In this document: piece by piece, positions 1 through 8,839 of the stretch | How the letters are laid out: every line of letters begins with the position of its first letter | How positions within the stretch are numbered: position 1 is the stretch's first letter | Assembly: GCF_002761755.1 (NCBI RefSeq) | Contig: NZ_PEOG01000060.1 | Span: forward strand, 1-35,680 | Reading direction: 5' to 3' | From: Roseateles chitinivorans | GTDB taxonomy: Bacteria; Pseudomonadota; Gammaproteobacteria; Burkholderiales; Burkholderiaceae_C | DNA length: 35,680 bases | Notes under the pieces: model-generated | Told to the model about the DNA's origin: nothing | Database searches by the model: none | What the model saw: the letters and a program-made list of their open reading frames with translations, nothing else | Position numbers and translations under genes: made by a program

Positions 1-1464
1 CGCCGCGTTGAGCGCCAGGATGTTGGTCTGGAAGGCGATCGCGTCGATCACCGCGACGATCTCCGACATCCGCTTCGAGCTCGCGCCGATCGCGCTCATG
101 GTGTCGACGAAGCCTTGCACCATGCGACCGCCCGCGGCGGCGCTGGCGCTGGCCTCGTCGGCCAGCGAGCGCGCGCGCCGCGAGGCCTGGGCCGTGCCGT
201 CCAGCGTCTCGGACAGCCGCTGCACGCTGCTCGAGGCCTCCTGCACCCGAGCGGCCGCATGCTCGCTGCGCACGCTCAGGTCCTGGTTGCCGGAGGCGAT
301 CTCGTCGGCGGCCCCATGGATCTCGCCGGAGGCCACCTGCATCTGCGTCACCAGGCCGCGCAGTCGATCCCGCATCGAGCGGATCGCGTCGAGCATGCGG
401 CCCAGGTCGTCGCGGGTGTGCCAGTCGGAATCGGCGCTCAGGTCGCCCTGCGCGATGCGCTCGGTCAGCCGCTCCGCCTCCCGGATCGGACGCCACACGC
501 CCAGCAGCGTGCGCCACAGCAGCAGGCCCATCGCGATCAACCCGCCGATCACGACGGCCGCCGTCAGCAGGAAGCGGCGGGCGACGGCGGACTCGCTGTC
601 GTCGAGCCGCTGCGCGAGCGTGGCCATCACCCGCGCCGACAGCTCGGACTGCAGCACCGCGCCCTTCTTCAGCGTCGCGACGAGCTGGTCCAGCGGATAG
701 TTCACATCCTTCGCCGAGGCCTCCAGCGCCTCCAGCACCACCTGGCGCTGCTGGGCGACGCGGCGCAGCGTCTCGGCATGGTCGGCGGCGTGGGCCGGGT
801 CCGCGTTCTCGGCCTGGCGCAGCGCGGCGGCGAGCTGGCGCAGATCGGCGCGATAGCGGCCCGCCGCGCTGCCGACGGCCGCCACGTCGTCCACCGCCGC
901 GGCGGCCGCGATCGCGCCGAGCTCGGCCAGCGTGTCCGTCAGTTGCGGCGCGACCTGCAGGCCTGCCACGACATTGAAATAGGTGGCGCCGTCCGCCTGC
1001 ATCAGCAAGCCGGACCGGGCATTCAACTGCCCGATCGCATCGAAGAGTCCATCGAGCAAGGCGCGGTAACGCGGCGACTGGACCTGCAGCATCTGGTTCA
1101 CGCCCTGACCGTGCAGTGCCTTGAACTGGTCCCGCAGCCGCGTCGCGTCCTCGATCAGCGGAGCGGCCCGCGGCACGGCGGCGAGCTCGGCCAGGACCGT
1201 GTCGAAGGCCCGGTTGATCCGGGCGGCCGCGGCGTCCCGCGCGGTGGCCTGCTCGGGATGGCTGGACGCCGTCGCCGAGGCGAGGCGGTGTTCCGACAGC
1301 TCGGCGATCACGCGCTGCCACGCCTGGTTGGCGGGCAGCGCGGCGCGTTGCGCCTGGACAGTGCGCAAGGCGCCGAGCAGGTTGAAACCGAGCTGCGCGG
1401 TGGGTAGCAGGCAGACGGCGCCGCACAGCAGGGCGACGACGGCGAGACGGTGCTTCAAGGACAT
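1..1464 (-). CDS. Methyl-accepting chemotaxis protein, cut by window edge
   Basis: The first 488 residues of a membrane chemoreceptor; the C-terminus lies beyond the window. The minus frame starts at ATG 1464 (MSLKHRLAVVALL). It shows an N-terminal transmembrane segment (about 5-30), a large periplasmic helical domain (about 31-290), a second membrane segment (about 295-320, FLLTAAVVIGGLIAMGLLLW) and a HAMP-like region. A long cytoplasmic helix then reaches AFQTNILALNAA at the window edge, the conserved signalling-tip sequence of this family. Such proteins control CheA kinase in response to ligands. The ligand cannot be told from sequence. It is transcribed away from the glucan genes, and no link to them is visible beyond proximity. 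Confidence 0.93.
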   Translation of the reverse strand, partial: MSLKHRLAVVALLCGAVCLLPTAQLGFNLLGALRTVQAQRAALPANQAWQRVIAELSEHRLASATASSHPEQATARDAAAARINRAFDTVLAELAAVPRAAPLIEDATRLRDQFKALHGQGVNQMLQVQSPRYRALLDGLFDAIGQLNARSGLLMQADGATYFNVVAGLQVAPQLTDTLAELGAIAAAAAVDDVAAVGSAAGRYRADLRQLAAALRQAENADPAHAADHAETLRRVAQQRQVVLEALEASAKDVNYPLDQLVATLKKGAVLQSELSARVMATLAQRLDDSESAVARRFLLTAAVVIGGLIAMGLLLWRTLLGVWRPIREAERLTERIAQGDLSADSDWHTRDDLGRMLDAIRSMRDRLRGLVTQMQVASGEIHGAADEIASGNQDLSVRSEHAAARVQEASSSVQRLSETLDGTAQASRRARSLADEASASAAAGGRMVQGFVDTMSAIGASSKRMSEIVAVIDAIAFQTNILALNAA

Positions 1465-1728
1465 GGGGCAAAGGCCGGGAGGCCGGGACTTCCAAAGACG
1501 CCGGCAGTCTTGCGACGCTTCGTTACAGCGGCGGGAAAACGCGCGCGGGCGGCGCGAGGACGGCCGGGAAGCGGCGCTATTTAACGATTCGCGCGGGGCG
1601 TGGTCGCGCCGCTCGGCCGCCCGCGCGATCCGCGGCGGCGCCCCTCCTCGCCCGGTCGCACCGGCTTGCCAGCGGCCCGGCGGCGTCCCTTAAACTCGCC
1701 CGCGCCCAACGACAACGCCATCCCGCCC

Positions 1729-2751
1729 ATGAAGAGCTCCAAGTCCGCCCGCCCGTCATCGAAGGTGACGCTGGGCATGGTGGCCGAAGCCAGCGGGGTC
1801 TCGCCGAGCACCGTCTCGCGCATCCTCAACGGCACCGCCGTCGTCAGCCAGGAGAAGAAGGACGCCGTCGACCGCGCCATCGCGGAACTCGGCTTCGTCC
1901 CCAATCCGATCGCGCGCGTGCTGGCGGGCGGACGCTCGCTCAGCGTCGGCGTCGTCACCCAGGCGATCGACAGCCCCTATTACGGCGTCGCGCTGCGCGG
2001 CATCGAGGAGGTGCTCGACGCGGCCGGCTTCGTTCCGCTCTTCGCCAGCGGCCACTGGAACGCCAAGGAAGAGCAGCGCTGCATCGACACCCTGCGCTCG
2101 CGCCGCGTCGACGGGATCATCGTCCTCACCGGCCGGCTCAGCGACGAGTCGCTGCGCAAGCTGGCGAAGGAGCTGCCGGTCGTCGTCACCGGCCGCACCC
2201 TGAAGGCGCCCAGCCTGCATGCGCTGAACTTCAACGACTTCGAAGGCGCGCGCCTGGCGACGCACCACCTGCTGACGCTGGGCCATCGCAAGATCGCGTT
2301 CATCGCCGGCGACCCGGTCCACCCCGACGCGCAGGAGCGCCTGAAGGGCTACCGCGCGGCGCTCGAGGCGGCGGGCGTGAAGTACAAGCCGGCGCTGGTG
2401 CTGCCGGGCCTGTTCCATGAGGACAGCGGCGTGATGGCCGCCGAGCGCCTGATCGACAGCCGCGAGCCCTTCACCGCGATCTTCGCGGCCAATGACCAGA
2501 TGGCCTTCGGCGCCTCGCTGGCGCTGTACCGCCGCGGCTTGCGCGTGCCGGAGGACGTCTCCATCGTCGGCTTCGACGACCTGGCTGGCGCGGCGCATGC
2601 CATCCCGCCGCTGACGACGATCCATCAAGCCGGCCTCGAACTCGGTCGCTGCGCCGCGCAGGCGTTGCTGGAGCTGCTGGCCGACAAGACGCCGACGACA
2701 CAGCTGCCCGAGCCGCGATTGATCATCCGCTCGTCGACGCGCGCGCTCTGA
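1729..2751 (+). CDS. LacI-family transcriptional regulator of the glucan regulon
   Basis: A 340-residue LacI/GalR-type repressor. Residues 13-35 (VTLGMVAEASGVSPSTVSRI) form the helix-turn-helix, followed by the hinge helix near PNPIARVLAGGRS. A periplasmic-binding-protein-like effector domain covers about 70-340, with typical segments GIIVLTGR, AIFAANDQMAFGA and SIVGFDDLAGA. I chose ATG 1729 because the helix-turn-helix then begins about 12 residues in, as is usual. The frame is open upstream to 1600, but that extension is arginine/proline-rich and not family-like. The gene lies just before the ABC operon and an operator palindrome at 2811. It is therefore the likely regulator of the four identical operators in the window, which is inference. 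The effector is probably a glucose or beta-glucan oligosaccharide. Confidence 0.93.
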   Translation: MKSSKSARPSSKVTLGMVAEASGVSPSTVSRILNGTAVVSQEKKDAVDRAIAELGFVPNPIARVLAGGRSLSVGVVTQAIDSPYYGVALRGIEEVLDAAGFVPLFASGHWNAKEEQRCIDTLRSRRVDGIIVLTGRLSDESLRKLAKELPVVVTGRTLKAPSLHALNFNDFEGARLATHHLLTLGHRKIAFIAGDPVHPDAQERLKGYRAALEAAGVKYKPALVLPGLFHEDSGVMAAERLIDSREPFTAIFAANDQMAFGASLALYRRGLRVPEDVSIVGFDDLAGAAHAIPPLTTIHQAGLELGRCAAQALLELLADKTPTTQLPEPRLIIRSSTRAL

Positions 2752-2810
2752 TCGGGCGACCCCGGCCCTAGCGATAACCCTGGTACGTTCCCATCCGATC
2801 GGTCGATATC

Positions 2811-2826
2811 ATGAAAGCGCTTTCAT
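2811..2826. promoter_or_regulatory. LacI-family operator, ABC transporter operon
   Basis: Perfect 16-bp palindrome ATGAAAGCGCTTTCAT with a central CG, the usual form of a LacI-family operator. It is centred 36 bp before the start of the binding-protein gene. A -10-like TATCAT (2807-2812) runs into it, so a bound repressor would block transcription. The inner 14 bp recur exactly at 8646, 18792 and 30789. Confidence 0.85.
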
Positions 2827-2854
2827 AACGACACCAACGACGGAGACACGCAGC

Positions 2855-4147
2855 ATGCGGCAGTGGGCCCGATGGCTATCCACGGCGACATTGACCCTGG
2901 CCCTGGTCCAGGCGGGGTCAGGCGTTGCCGCTCAGCCGACCGGCGCGCCCGTCACGCCCACGCCGACGACGCTCACGGTCGCCGCCTTCCCGGCGATCGA
3001 CGAGATCGTCCGGTCCGCGCTGCCGGCCTGGAAGCAACTGCATCCGGAGGTCGAGGTGAAGATCGTGAGCCGCGAGCTCAACGACCATCACACCGCGATG
3101 ACCACCGCGCTCTCGACCGCGAAGGGCCTGCCCGACGTGATGGCACTGGAGATCGGCTACCTCGGCCGATTCGCCCAGGGCACCGGCCTCGAGGACCTGT
3201 CCCGCCCGCCCTACGAGCTCGGCCGTGAGCGCGCGCGCTTCGTCGGCTACGCCTTCGACCAGGCGACGACGCCGGCCGGTGCGGTGCTGGCCGTCCCCAC
3301 CGACATCGGCCCGGGCACCCTGCTCTACCGCGCCGACCTGCTGGCGCGTGCCGGCCTCCAGGAAGCCGACCTGACGCGGAGCTGGGACGGCTACGTCGCC
3401 GCCGGCGTCCGGATCAAGGCCACGACCGGCGCCTACCTGATGGCGCACGCCCGCGACATGAAGGACATCCTGATCCGCACCGGCCTGCAACCGGGCGAGG
3501 GCCTCTACTTCGACAAGGACTCGCGGCCGCTGGTGACCTCCGCCCGCTTCGTCCGCGCCTTCGAGCTGGCGCGCGCCGTGCGTCGCCAGCACCTCGATGC
3601 CAAGGTCACCGCCTGGTCCTCCGACTGGACCGAGGGCTTCAAGCGCGGCGGCATCGCCACGCAGATGTCCGGCGCCTGGCTGGCCGGCCACCTGAACACC
3701 TGGCTCGCGCCCGGCACCCGCGGCAAGTGGCGCGCGGCGCAGCTGCCCGAAGGCGCCTTCGCCGCCTATGGCGGCACCTTCTTCGCGATGGCCCGCCATG
3801 GCGACGCCGCCCGCAAGCCTATGGCCTATGCCTTCATCCGCTTCATGACGATGAACCGCGCGCAGCAGCTCGCGGCCTTCAAGTCGCAGGACGCCTTCCC
3901 CGCGCTGGTCGATGCGCAGCAGGATGCCTTCTACGACCAGCCGCTGCCCTTCCTCGGCGGCCAGTCCGCGCGCCGCGACTGGCGCGATGCGGCCAGCCAC
4001 ATCCGCGCCTTCCCGGTCCACAAGCAGGACGCCTTCGCCCGCGAGGTCATCGACACCGAGCTCGACAAGGTCCTGGACCGCGACAAGGACATCGCCACCG
4101 CGCTCGCCGACGCGCAGCGGCTGCTCCTGCAACGCGCGCGGCGCTGA
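2855..4147 (+). CDS. ABC transporter sugar-binding protein 1
   Basis: A 430-residue extracellular solute-binding protein of the carbohydrate (family 1, MalE/UgpB-like) class. A Sec signal peptide covers about 1-26 (hydrophobic LSTATLTLALVQAGSGVAA, cleavage likely before QP). The mature part begins LTVAAFPAIDEIV and shows the family's VEVKIVSRELNDHH, GLPDVMALEIGYLGRFAQG and PADIGPG-like segments. It is the first gene of an operon with two permeases (15-bp gap), GH1 and the ATPase, so it should deliver a beta-glucoside or glucan oligosaccharide. A close paralogue lies at 27215-28498. The operator palindrome 28 bp upstream points to LacI control. Confidence 0.93.
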   Translation: MRQWARWLSTATLTLALVQAGSGVAAQPTGAPVTPTPTTLTVAAFPAIDEIVRSALPAWKQLHPEVEVKIVSRELNDHHTAMTTALSTAKGLPDVMALEIGYLGRFAQGTGLEDLSRPPYELGRERARFVGYAFDQATTPAGAVLAVPTDIGPGTLLYRADLLARAGLQEADLTRSWDGYVAAGVRIKATTGAYLMAHARDMKDILIRTGLQPGEGLYFDKDSRPLVTSARFVRAFELARAVRRQHLDAKVTAWSSDWTEGFKRGGIATQMSGAWLAGHLNTWLAPGTRGKWRAAQLPEGAFAAYGGTFFAMARHGDAARKPMAYAFIRFMTMNRAQQLAAFKSQDAFPALVDAQQDAFYDQPLPFLGGQSARRDWRDAASHIRAFPVHKQDAFAREVIDTELDKVLDRDKDIATALADAQRLLLQRARR

Positions 4148-4162
4148 CACGGAACGACGACG

Positions 4163-5098
4163 ATGAACTTCCGACTCCCTCCCGCCCTGCGCCTCTCGCC
4201 CCGCCACGCGCCCTATGCGCTGCTCGCGCCGTTCCTGCTGCTGTTCGTGGTCTTCGGGCTGTTCCCGCTGCTGTTCTCGCTCTACCTGGCCTTCCACAGC
4301 TGGGAGCCCACCAGCGGCCTGGGCGCGATGCACTGGGTCGGCCTGGACAACTTCGCCTTCGCGCTGCGGGACGAGTGGTTCTGGAAGTCGATGCGCAACA
4401 CCGCCTGGCTCGCGATCGCCTCGGGCGTGCCGCAGCACCTGGTCGCCATTCCGCTCGCCACCTTCCTGCACATCGCCTTCAAGCGCTGGCGCAATCCGAT
4501 GGTCGGGGCCTACTTCCTGCCCTACATCACCTCCTCGGTCGCGATCGCGATCCTGTTCAGCTCGCTGTTCTCGACCGATTACGGCCTGATCAACCTCGCC
4601 ATCGCGACGCTGCGCGAGATCCCGCTGCTGGGCCAGCTGATGCCGCAGGCCGCGGTGGACTGGCTCAACGATCCCGACGCCCTCAAGCCCGCCATCTCGA
4701 CCATCGTCTTCTGGCGCTACGTCGGCTTCAATGTCGTGCTCTACCTGGCCGCGCTGCAGACCATCCCGCCGGATCTCTACGAGGCCGCGACGATGGACGG
4801 CGCCAGCCGCCTGCAGCAGTTCTTCCACATCACGCTGCCCAGCCTGCGGCCGATGATCTTCTTCGGCGTGACGCTGAGCGTCATCGGCGGCCTGCAGCTG
4901 TTCGAGGAGCCCTTCATCCTGACCGGCGGCAAGGGCGGCTCCGACCAGGCCGGCATGAGCGCGGCGGTCTACCTGTACCGCAACGCCTTCGACTTCAACG
5001 ATTTCGGCGCGGCCAGCGCGATGTCCTGGCTGCTGTTCCTGGTCGTGGCCGCGCTGACGTGGCTGACGAATCGCGCCTTCCGGCGCAAGGACGACTGA
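4163..5098 (+). CDS. Sugar ABC transporter permease (MalF/UgpA type)
   Basis: A 311-residue inner-membrane permease. A charged N-terminus is followed by about six hydrophobic segments, the first LLAPFLLLFVVFGLFPLLFSLYL (about 20-42). The cytoplasmic EAA loop that contacts the ATPase is seen at about 207-227 (YEAATMDGASRLQQFFHITLP). It pairs with the next gene as the heterodimeric membrane channel, served by the binding protein before it and the ATPase at 7430. Its length and segment order are normal for the family. Confidence 0.94.
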   Translation: MNFRLPPALRLSPRHAPYALLAPFLLLFVVFGLFPLLFSLYLAFHSWEPTSGLGAMHWVGLDNFAFALRDEWFWKSMRNTAWLAIASGVPQHLVAIPLATFLHIAFKRWRNPMVGAYFLPYITSSVAIAILFSSLFSTDYGLINLAIATLREIPLLGQLMPQAAVDWLNDPDALKPAISTIVFWRYVGFNVVLYLAALQTIPPDLYEAATMDGASRLQQFFHITLPSLRPMIFFGVTLSVIGGLQLFEEPFILTGGKGGSDQAGMSAAVYLYRNAFDFNDFGAASAMSWLLFLVVAALTWLTNRAFRRKDD

Positions 5099-5110
5099 GG
5101 ACGCCGCGCC

Positions 5111-5983
5111 ATGAGCACCACGATGCACGCCTCCCTCGACGCCACCGCGCCGCGCGCCGCGCAGCCGCCGCGCATGACCGCCTGGGCCGCCTACCTGCTG
5201 GTCGGGGCCGGCGCGCTGATCATGCTGGCGCCGTTCTATTTCATGTTCGTCTTCGCGACCCACTCGCGCACCGAGATCTTCAGCCTGCCGCCGCCGATGT
5301 GGTTCGGCAACGACTTCCTGAACAACGTCGACATCCTGACCCGGCGCCTGCCGTTCTGGCGCAACCTCGGCCTGAGCCTCTACGTCGGCCTGTGCAACAC
5401 CGGCCTGACGCTGCTGTTCTGCTCGATGGGCGGCTATGCCTTCGCGATGTACGAGTTCCGCTTCAAGAAGGCGCTGTTCGGGCTGGTCATGGGCACGATG
5501 CTGCTGCCCAGCTTCATGAACATGATCCCGAGCTTCATGATCATGGACCTGCTCGGCTGGATCGACCAGCCGCGCGCGCTCTACATCCCCGGCGCCGCCA
5601 GCGCCTTCGGCATCTTCCTGATGCGGCAGTTCATCACCTCGGCCGTGCCGCGCGAACTGGTCGAGGCGGCGCGGATGGACGGCTGCGGCGAGCTGGGCAT
5701 CTATGCCCGCATCGTGCTGCCGCTGCTCAAGCCGGCGCTCGGCACCCTGGGGCTGATCACCTTCATCTCGTCCTGGAACAACTTCATCGGGCCGCTGGTC
5801 GTCATGCGCTCGCCGGACATGTACACGCTGCCGCTGGCGCTCCGATCGCTGCAGAGCCCGGTGGACACCGAATGGGGCGCGCTGATGGCCGGATCCGCCA
5901 TCGCGACGCTGCCGCTGATCGTGCTCTTCGTCCTCTGCTCGCGGCAGCTCATCTCGGGCCTGACCGTGGGCGCGGTGAAGTGA
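5111..5983 (+). CDS. Sugar ABC transporter permease (MalG/UgpE type)
   Basis: A 290-residue inner-membrane permease with about six hydrophobic segments, the first at about 25-50 (AAYLLVGAGALIMLAPFYFMF). The EAA loop is at about 184-203 (VEAARMDGCGELGIYARIVLP). After it comes FISSWNNFIGPLVV, typical of the MalG branch. The start codon is 12 bp after the stop of the MalF-type permease, so the two are co-transcribed and form one channel. Confidence 0.94.
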   Translation: MSTTMHASLDATAPRAAQPPRMTAWAAYLLVGAGALIMLAPFYFMFVFATHSRTEIFSLPPPMWFGNDFLNNVDILTRRLPFWRNLGLSLYVGLCNTGLTLLFCSMGGYAFAMYEFRFKKALFGLVMGTMLLPSFMNMIPSFMIMDLLGWIDQPRALYIPGAASAFGIFLMRQFITSAVPRELVEAARMDGCGELGIYARIVLPLLKPALGTLGLITFISSWNNFIGPLVVMRSPDMYTLPLALRSLQSPVDTEWGALMAGSAIATLPLIVLFVLCSRQLISGLTVGAVK

Positions 5984-6021
5984 CACGCGCCTCTTCCGAC
6001 AAACACAAACACCCTGCCTCG

Positions 6022-7416
6022 ATGCCCTCTTCCAATTCCCCCTCGCCCGCGGCCGACATCGCCTCCGGCGCACTGCCGACGGCGGCTTCCAAGGCCTTTC
6101 CCGCCGACTTCGTCTGGGGCGTGGCCACCAGCGCCTTCCAGATCGAAGGCGCCCACGATGCCGACGGCAAGGGACCGTCCATCTGGGACACCTTCTGCCG
6201 CCAGCCCGGCGCGATCGCCGATGGCAGCAACGGCGACGTGGCCTGCGAGCACTACGCCCGCCTGGACCAGGACCTGGACCTGATCCGCGACCTGGGCGTC
6301 GATGCCTATCGCTTCTCGGTGTCCTGGCCACGGGTGCGTCCCACCGGCGATGGCGCATGGAACGAGGCGGGCCTGGCCTTCTACGAGCGCCTGGTCGATG
6401 GCCTGCTCGCACGCGGCCTCAAGCCCTACCTGACGCTGAACCACTGGGACCTGCCGCAGGCGCTGCAGGACCGTGGCGGCTGGGGCGACCGCGCCACCGT
6501 CGATCGCTTCGTCGAGTACGCCGTCGGCATCGCCAGGCGCCTGGGCGACAAGGTCGTCTCGATCGCGACGCACAACGAGCCCTGGGTGGTGGCGCAGCTC
6601 GGCCATGAGATGGGCGTCTTCGCGCCCGGGCTGAAGGACCGCAAGCTGGCCGCGCAGGTGTCTCACCACCTGCTGCTGAGCCACGGCCTGGCGGTCAGCG
6701 CGATGCGAACGCTGGGCGTGAAGGCCGCGCTGGGCATCGTGCTGAACATGGCCCCGATGTACCCGGCCACCGAGTCCGACGCCGACCGCGCCGCCGCTCG
6801 GCTGGAGGACGGCAAGCTCCGTCGCTGGTACATGGACCCGCTCTTCGACGGCCGTTATCCGCAGGACGTGCTGGATCACCTCGGCGACGACGCACCGCGG
6901 GTCCAGGCGGGGGACATGGAGCGGATCCGCGTGCCCATCGACTTCGTCGGCATCAACTACTACTCGCGCGGCATGGTCAGCGCCGAGGGCCCGGTCGACG
7001 CCAAGCGCAGCGGCCTGCCGCTGACCGACATGGGCTGGGAGATCTATCCGCAGGGGCTGACCGACCTGCTGGTCTCGGTGCACCGCGACTATCCGGGCGC
7101 GAAGCGCCTGTATGTCACCGAGAACGGCGGCGCCTTCCCCGATCCGCTGGGCAGCGACGGCCGGGTGCACGACGCCGACCGCACCGGCTACCTCGACACC
7201 CACATCGCCGCCGTGGGCGACGCGATCGCGCGCGGCGTGCCGATGGGCGGCTACATGGTGTGGAGCCTGATGGACAACTTCGAATGGGCGTCGGGCTACG
7301 AGAAGCGCTTCGGCATCGTGCATGTGGACTACGCGACGCAGCGACGCACGCCCAAGGACAGCGCGCTCGCCTACCGCGACTTCGTGTTGGGACGGCGCGC
7401 GGCGCGCCAGGGTTGA
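6022..7416 (+). CDS. GH1 beta-glucosidase
   Basis: A 464-residue glycoside hydrolase family 1 enzyme, a retaining beta-glucosidase that would release glucose from imported oligosaccharides. The N-terminus shows FPADFVWGVATSAFQIEGA. The acid/base glutamate is E186 in THNEPW and the nucleophile E367 in YVTENGG. The C-terminal glycone-site segment is WSLMDNFEWASGYEKRFG. There is no signal peptide, so it acts in the cytoplasm. The frame is open far upstream, but ATG 6022 is the only start after the permease stop that yields a family-like N-terminus; no strong ribosome-binding site is seen. It lies between permease and ATPase genes, so its substrate is what the transporter imports. Beta-1,3-glucosides such as laminaribiose are likely, which is inference. 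Confidence 0.95.
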   Translation: MPSSNSPSPAADIASGALPTAASKAFPADFVWGVATSAFQIEGAHDADGKGPSIWDTFCRQPGAIADGSNGDVACEHYARLDQDLDLIRDLGVDAYRFSVSWPRVRPTGDGAWNEAGLAFYERLVDGLLARGLKPYLTLNHWDLPQALQDRGGWGDRATVDRFVEYAVGIARRLGDKVVSIATHNEPWVVAQLGHEMGVFAPGLKDRKLAAQVSHHLLLSHGLAVSAMRTLGVKAALGIVLNMAPMYPATESDADRAAARLEDGKLRRWYMDPLFDGRYPQDVLDHLGDDAPRVQAGDMERIRVPIDFVGINYYSRGMVSAEGPVDAKRSGLPLTDMGWEIYPQGLTDLLVSVHRDYPGAKRLYVTENGGAFPDPLGSDGRVHDADRTGYLDTHIAAVGDAIARGVPMGGYMVWSLMDNFEWASGYEKRFGIVHVDYATQRRTPKDSALAYRDFVLGRRAARQG

Positions 7417-7429
7417 TCGGGAGACCGGC

Positions 7430-8518
<1,089 letters not shown>

Positions 8519-8839
8519 ACCACGACCTCCCCCGGGCGCCCACCGGGCCGCCCCCCAAGTTCCGCAGTACCCCCGCGCCCGGTGTGGCGCGGACCCCTCG
8601 CTAGGGAAAGTCAGTAGAGGACCCGGAGCCGAAGCAGTTAAATTCTGAAAGCGCTTTCAAGATGATCCGCAACGCGCCCTCCGGTGCGACTGGCGGCGTG
8701 TCCTGAAAGCGAAGGACAGACGGGGCGACGGCCAACGAAGCCGTGCCCTGACGAGATCCGGATCCAGCTTGCCCTGCATACCTCGGGCCCGCCGTCGCAC
8801 GTGGGTCATGGCCAAGACTGAGAGACAACAAGGAGACAC
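8519..8839. other. Intergenic region and long leader before the TonB receptor
   Basis: 321 bp without a gene. It holds the operator palindrome at 8646-8659 with an AT-rich TTAAAT (8638-8643) just before it, which could serve as a -10 element. No matching -35 is evident. About 180 nt follow before the start codon, with an AAGGAGA ribosome-binding site near 8830. A small hairpin GTCCT-GAAAGCGA-AGGAC (about 8700-8716) contains a half-operator-like TGAAAGCG. Confidence 0.6.
8646..8659. promoter_or_regulatory. LacI-family operator, TonB receptor operon
   Basis: Perfect 14-bp palindrome TGAAAGCGCTTTCA, identical to the core before the ABC operon. It lies about 180 bp before the TonB receptor start, directly downstream of a TTAAAT -10-like sequence. 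It places the outer-membrane import genes under the same regulator. Confidence 0.83.

Noticed and set aside
3727..6021. Extension of the GH1 frame upstream across the permease genes
   Set aside because: The extra part is arginine/alanine/proline-rich and out of frame with the two permeases, which have clear family motifs.
2918..6412. Very long open frame on the minus strand opposite the ABC operon (about 1160 codons)
   Set aside because: Arginine/glutamine/glycine/alanine-rich with no domain; a by-product of GC-rich codon use opposite well-supported genes.
8704..8711. Possible fifth operator half-site TGAAAGCG in the TonB receptor leader
   Set aside because: Only one half matches; the other arm reads AAGGAC. 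Kept as a note in the leader feature.
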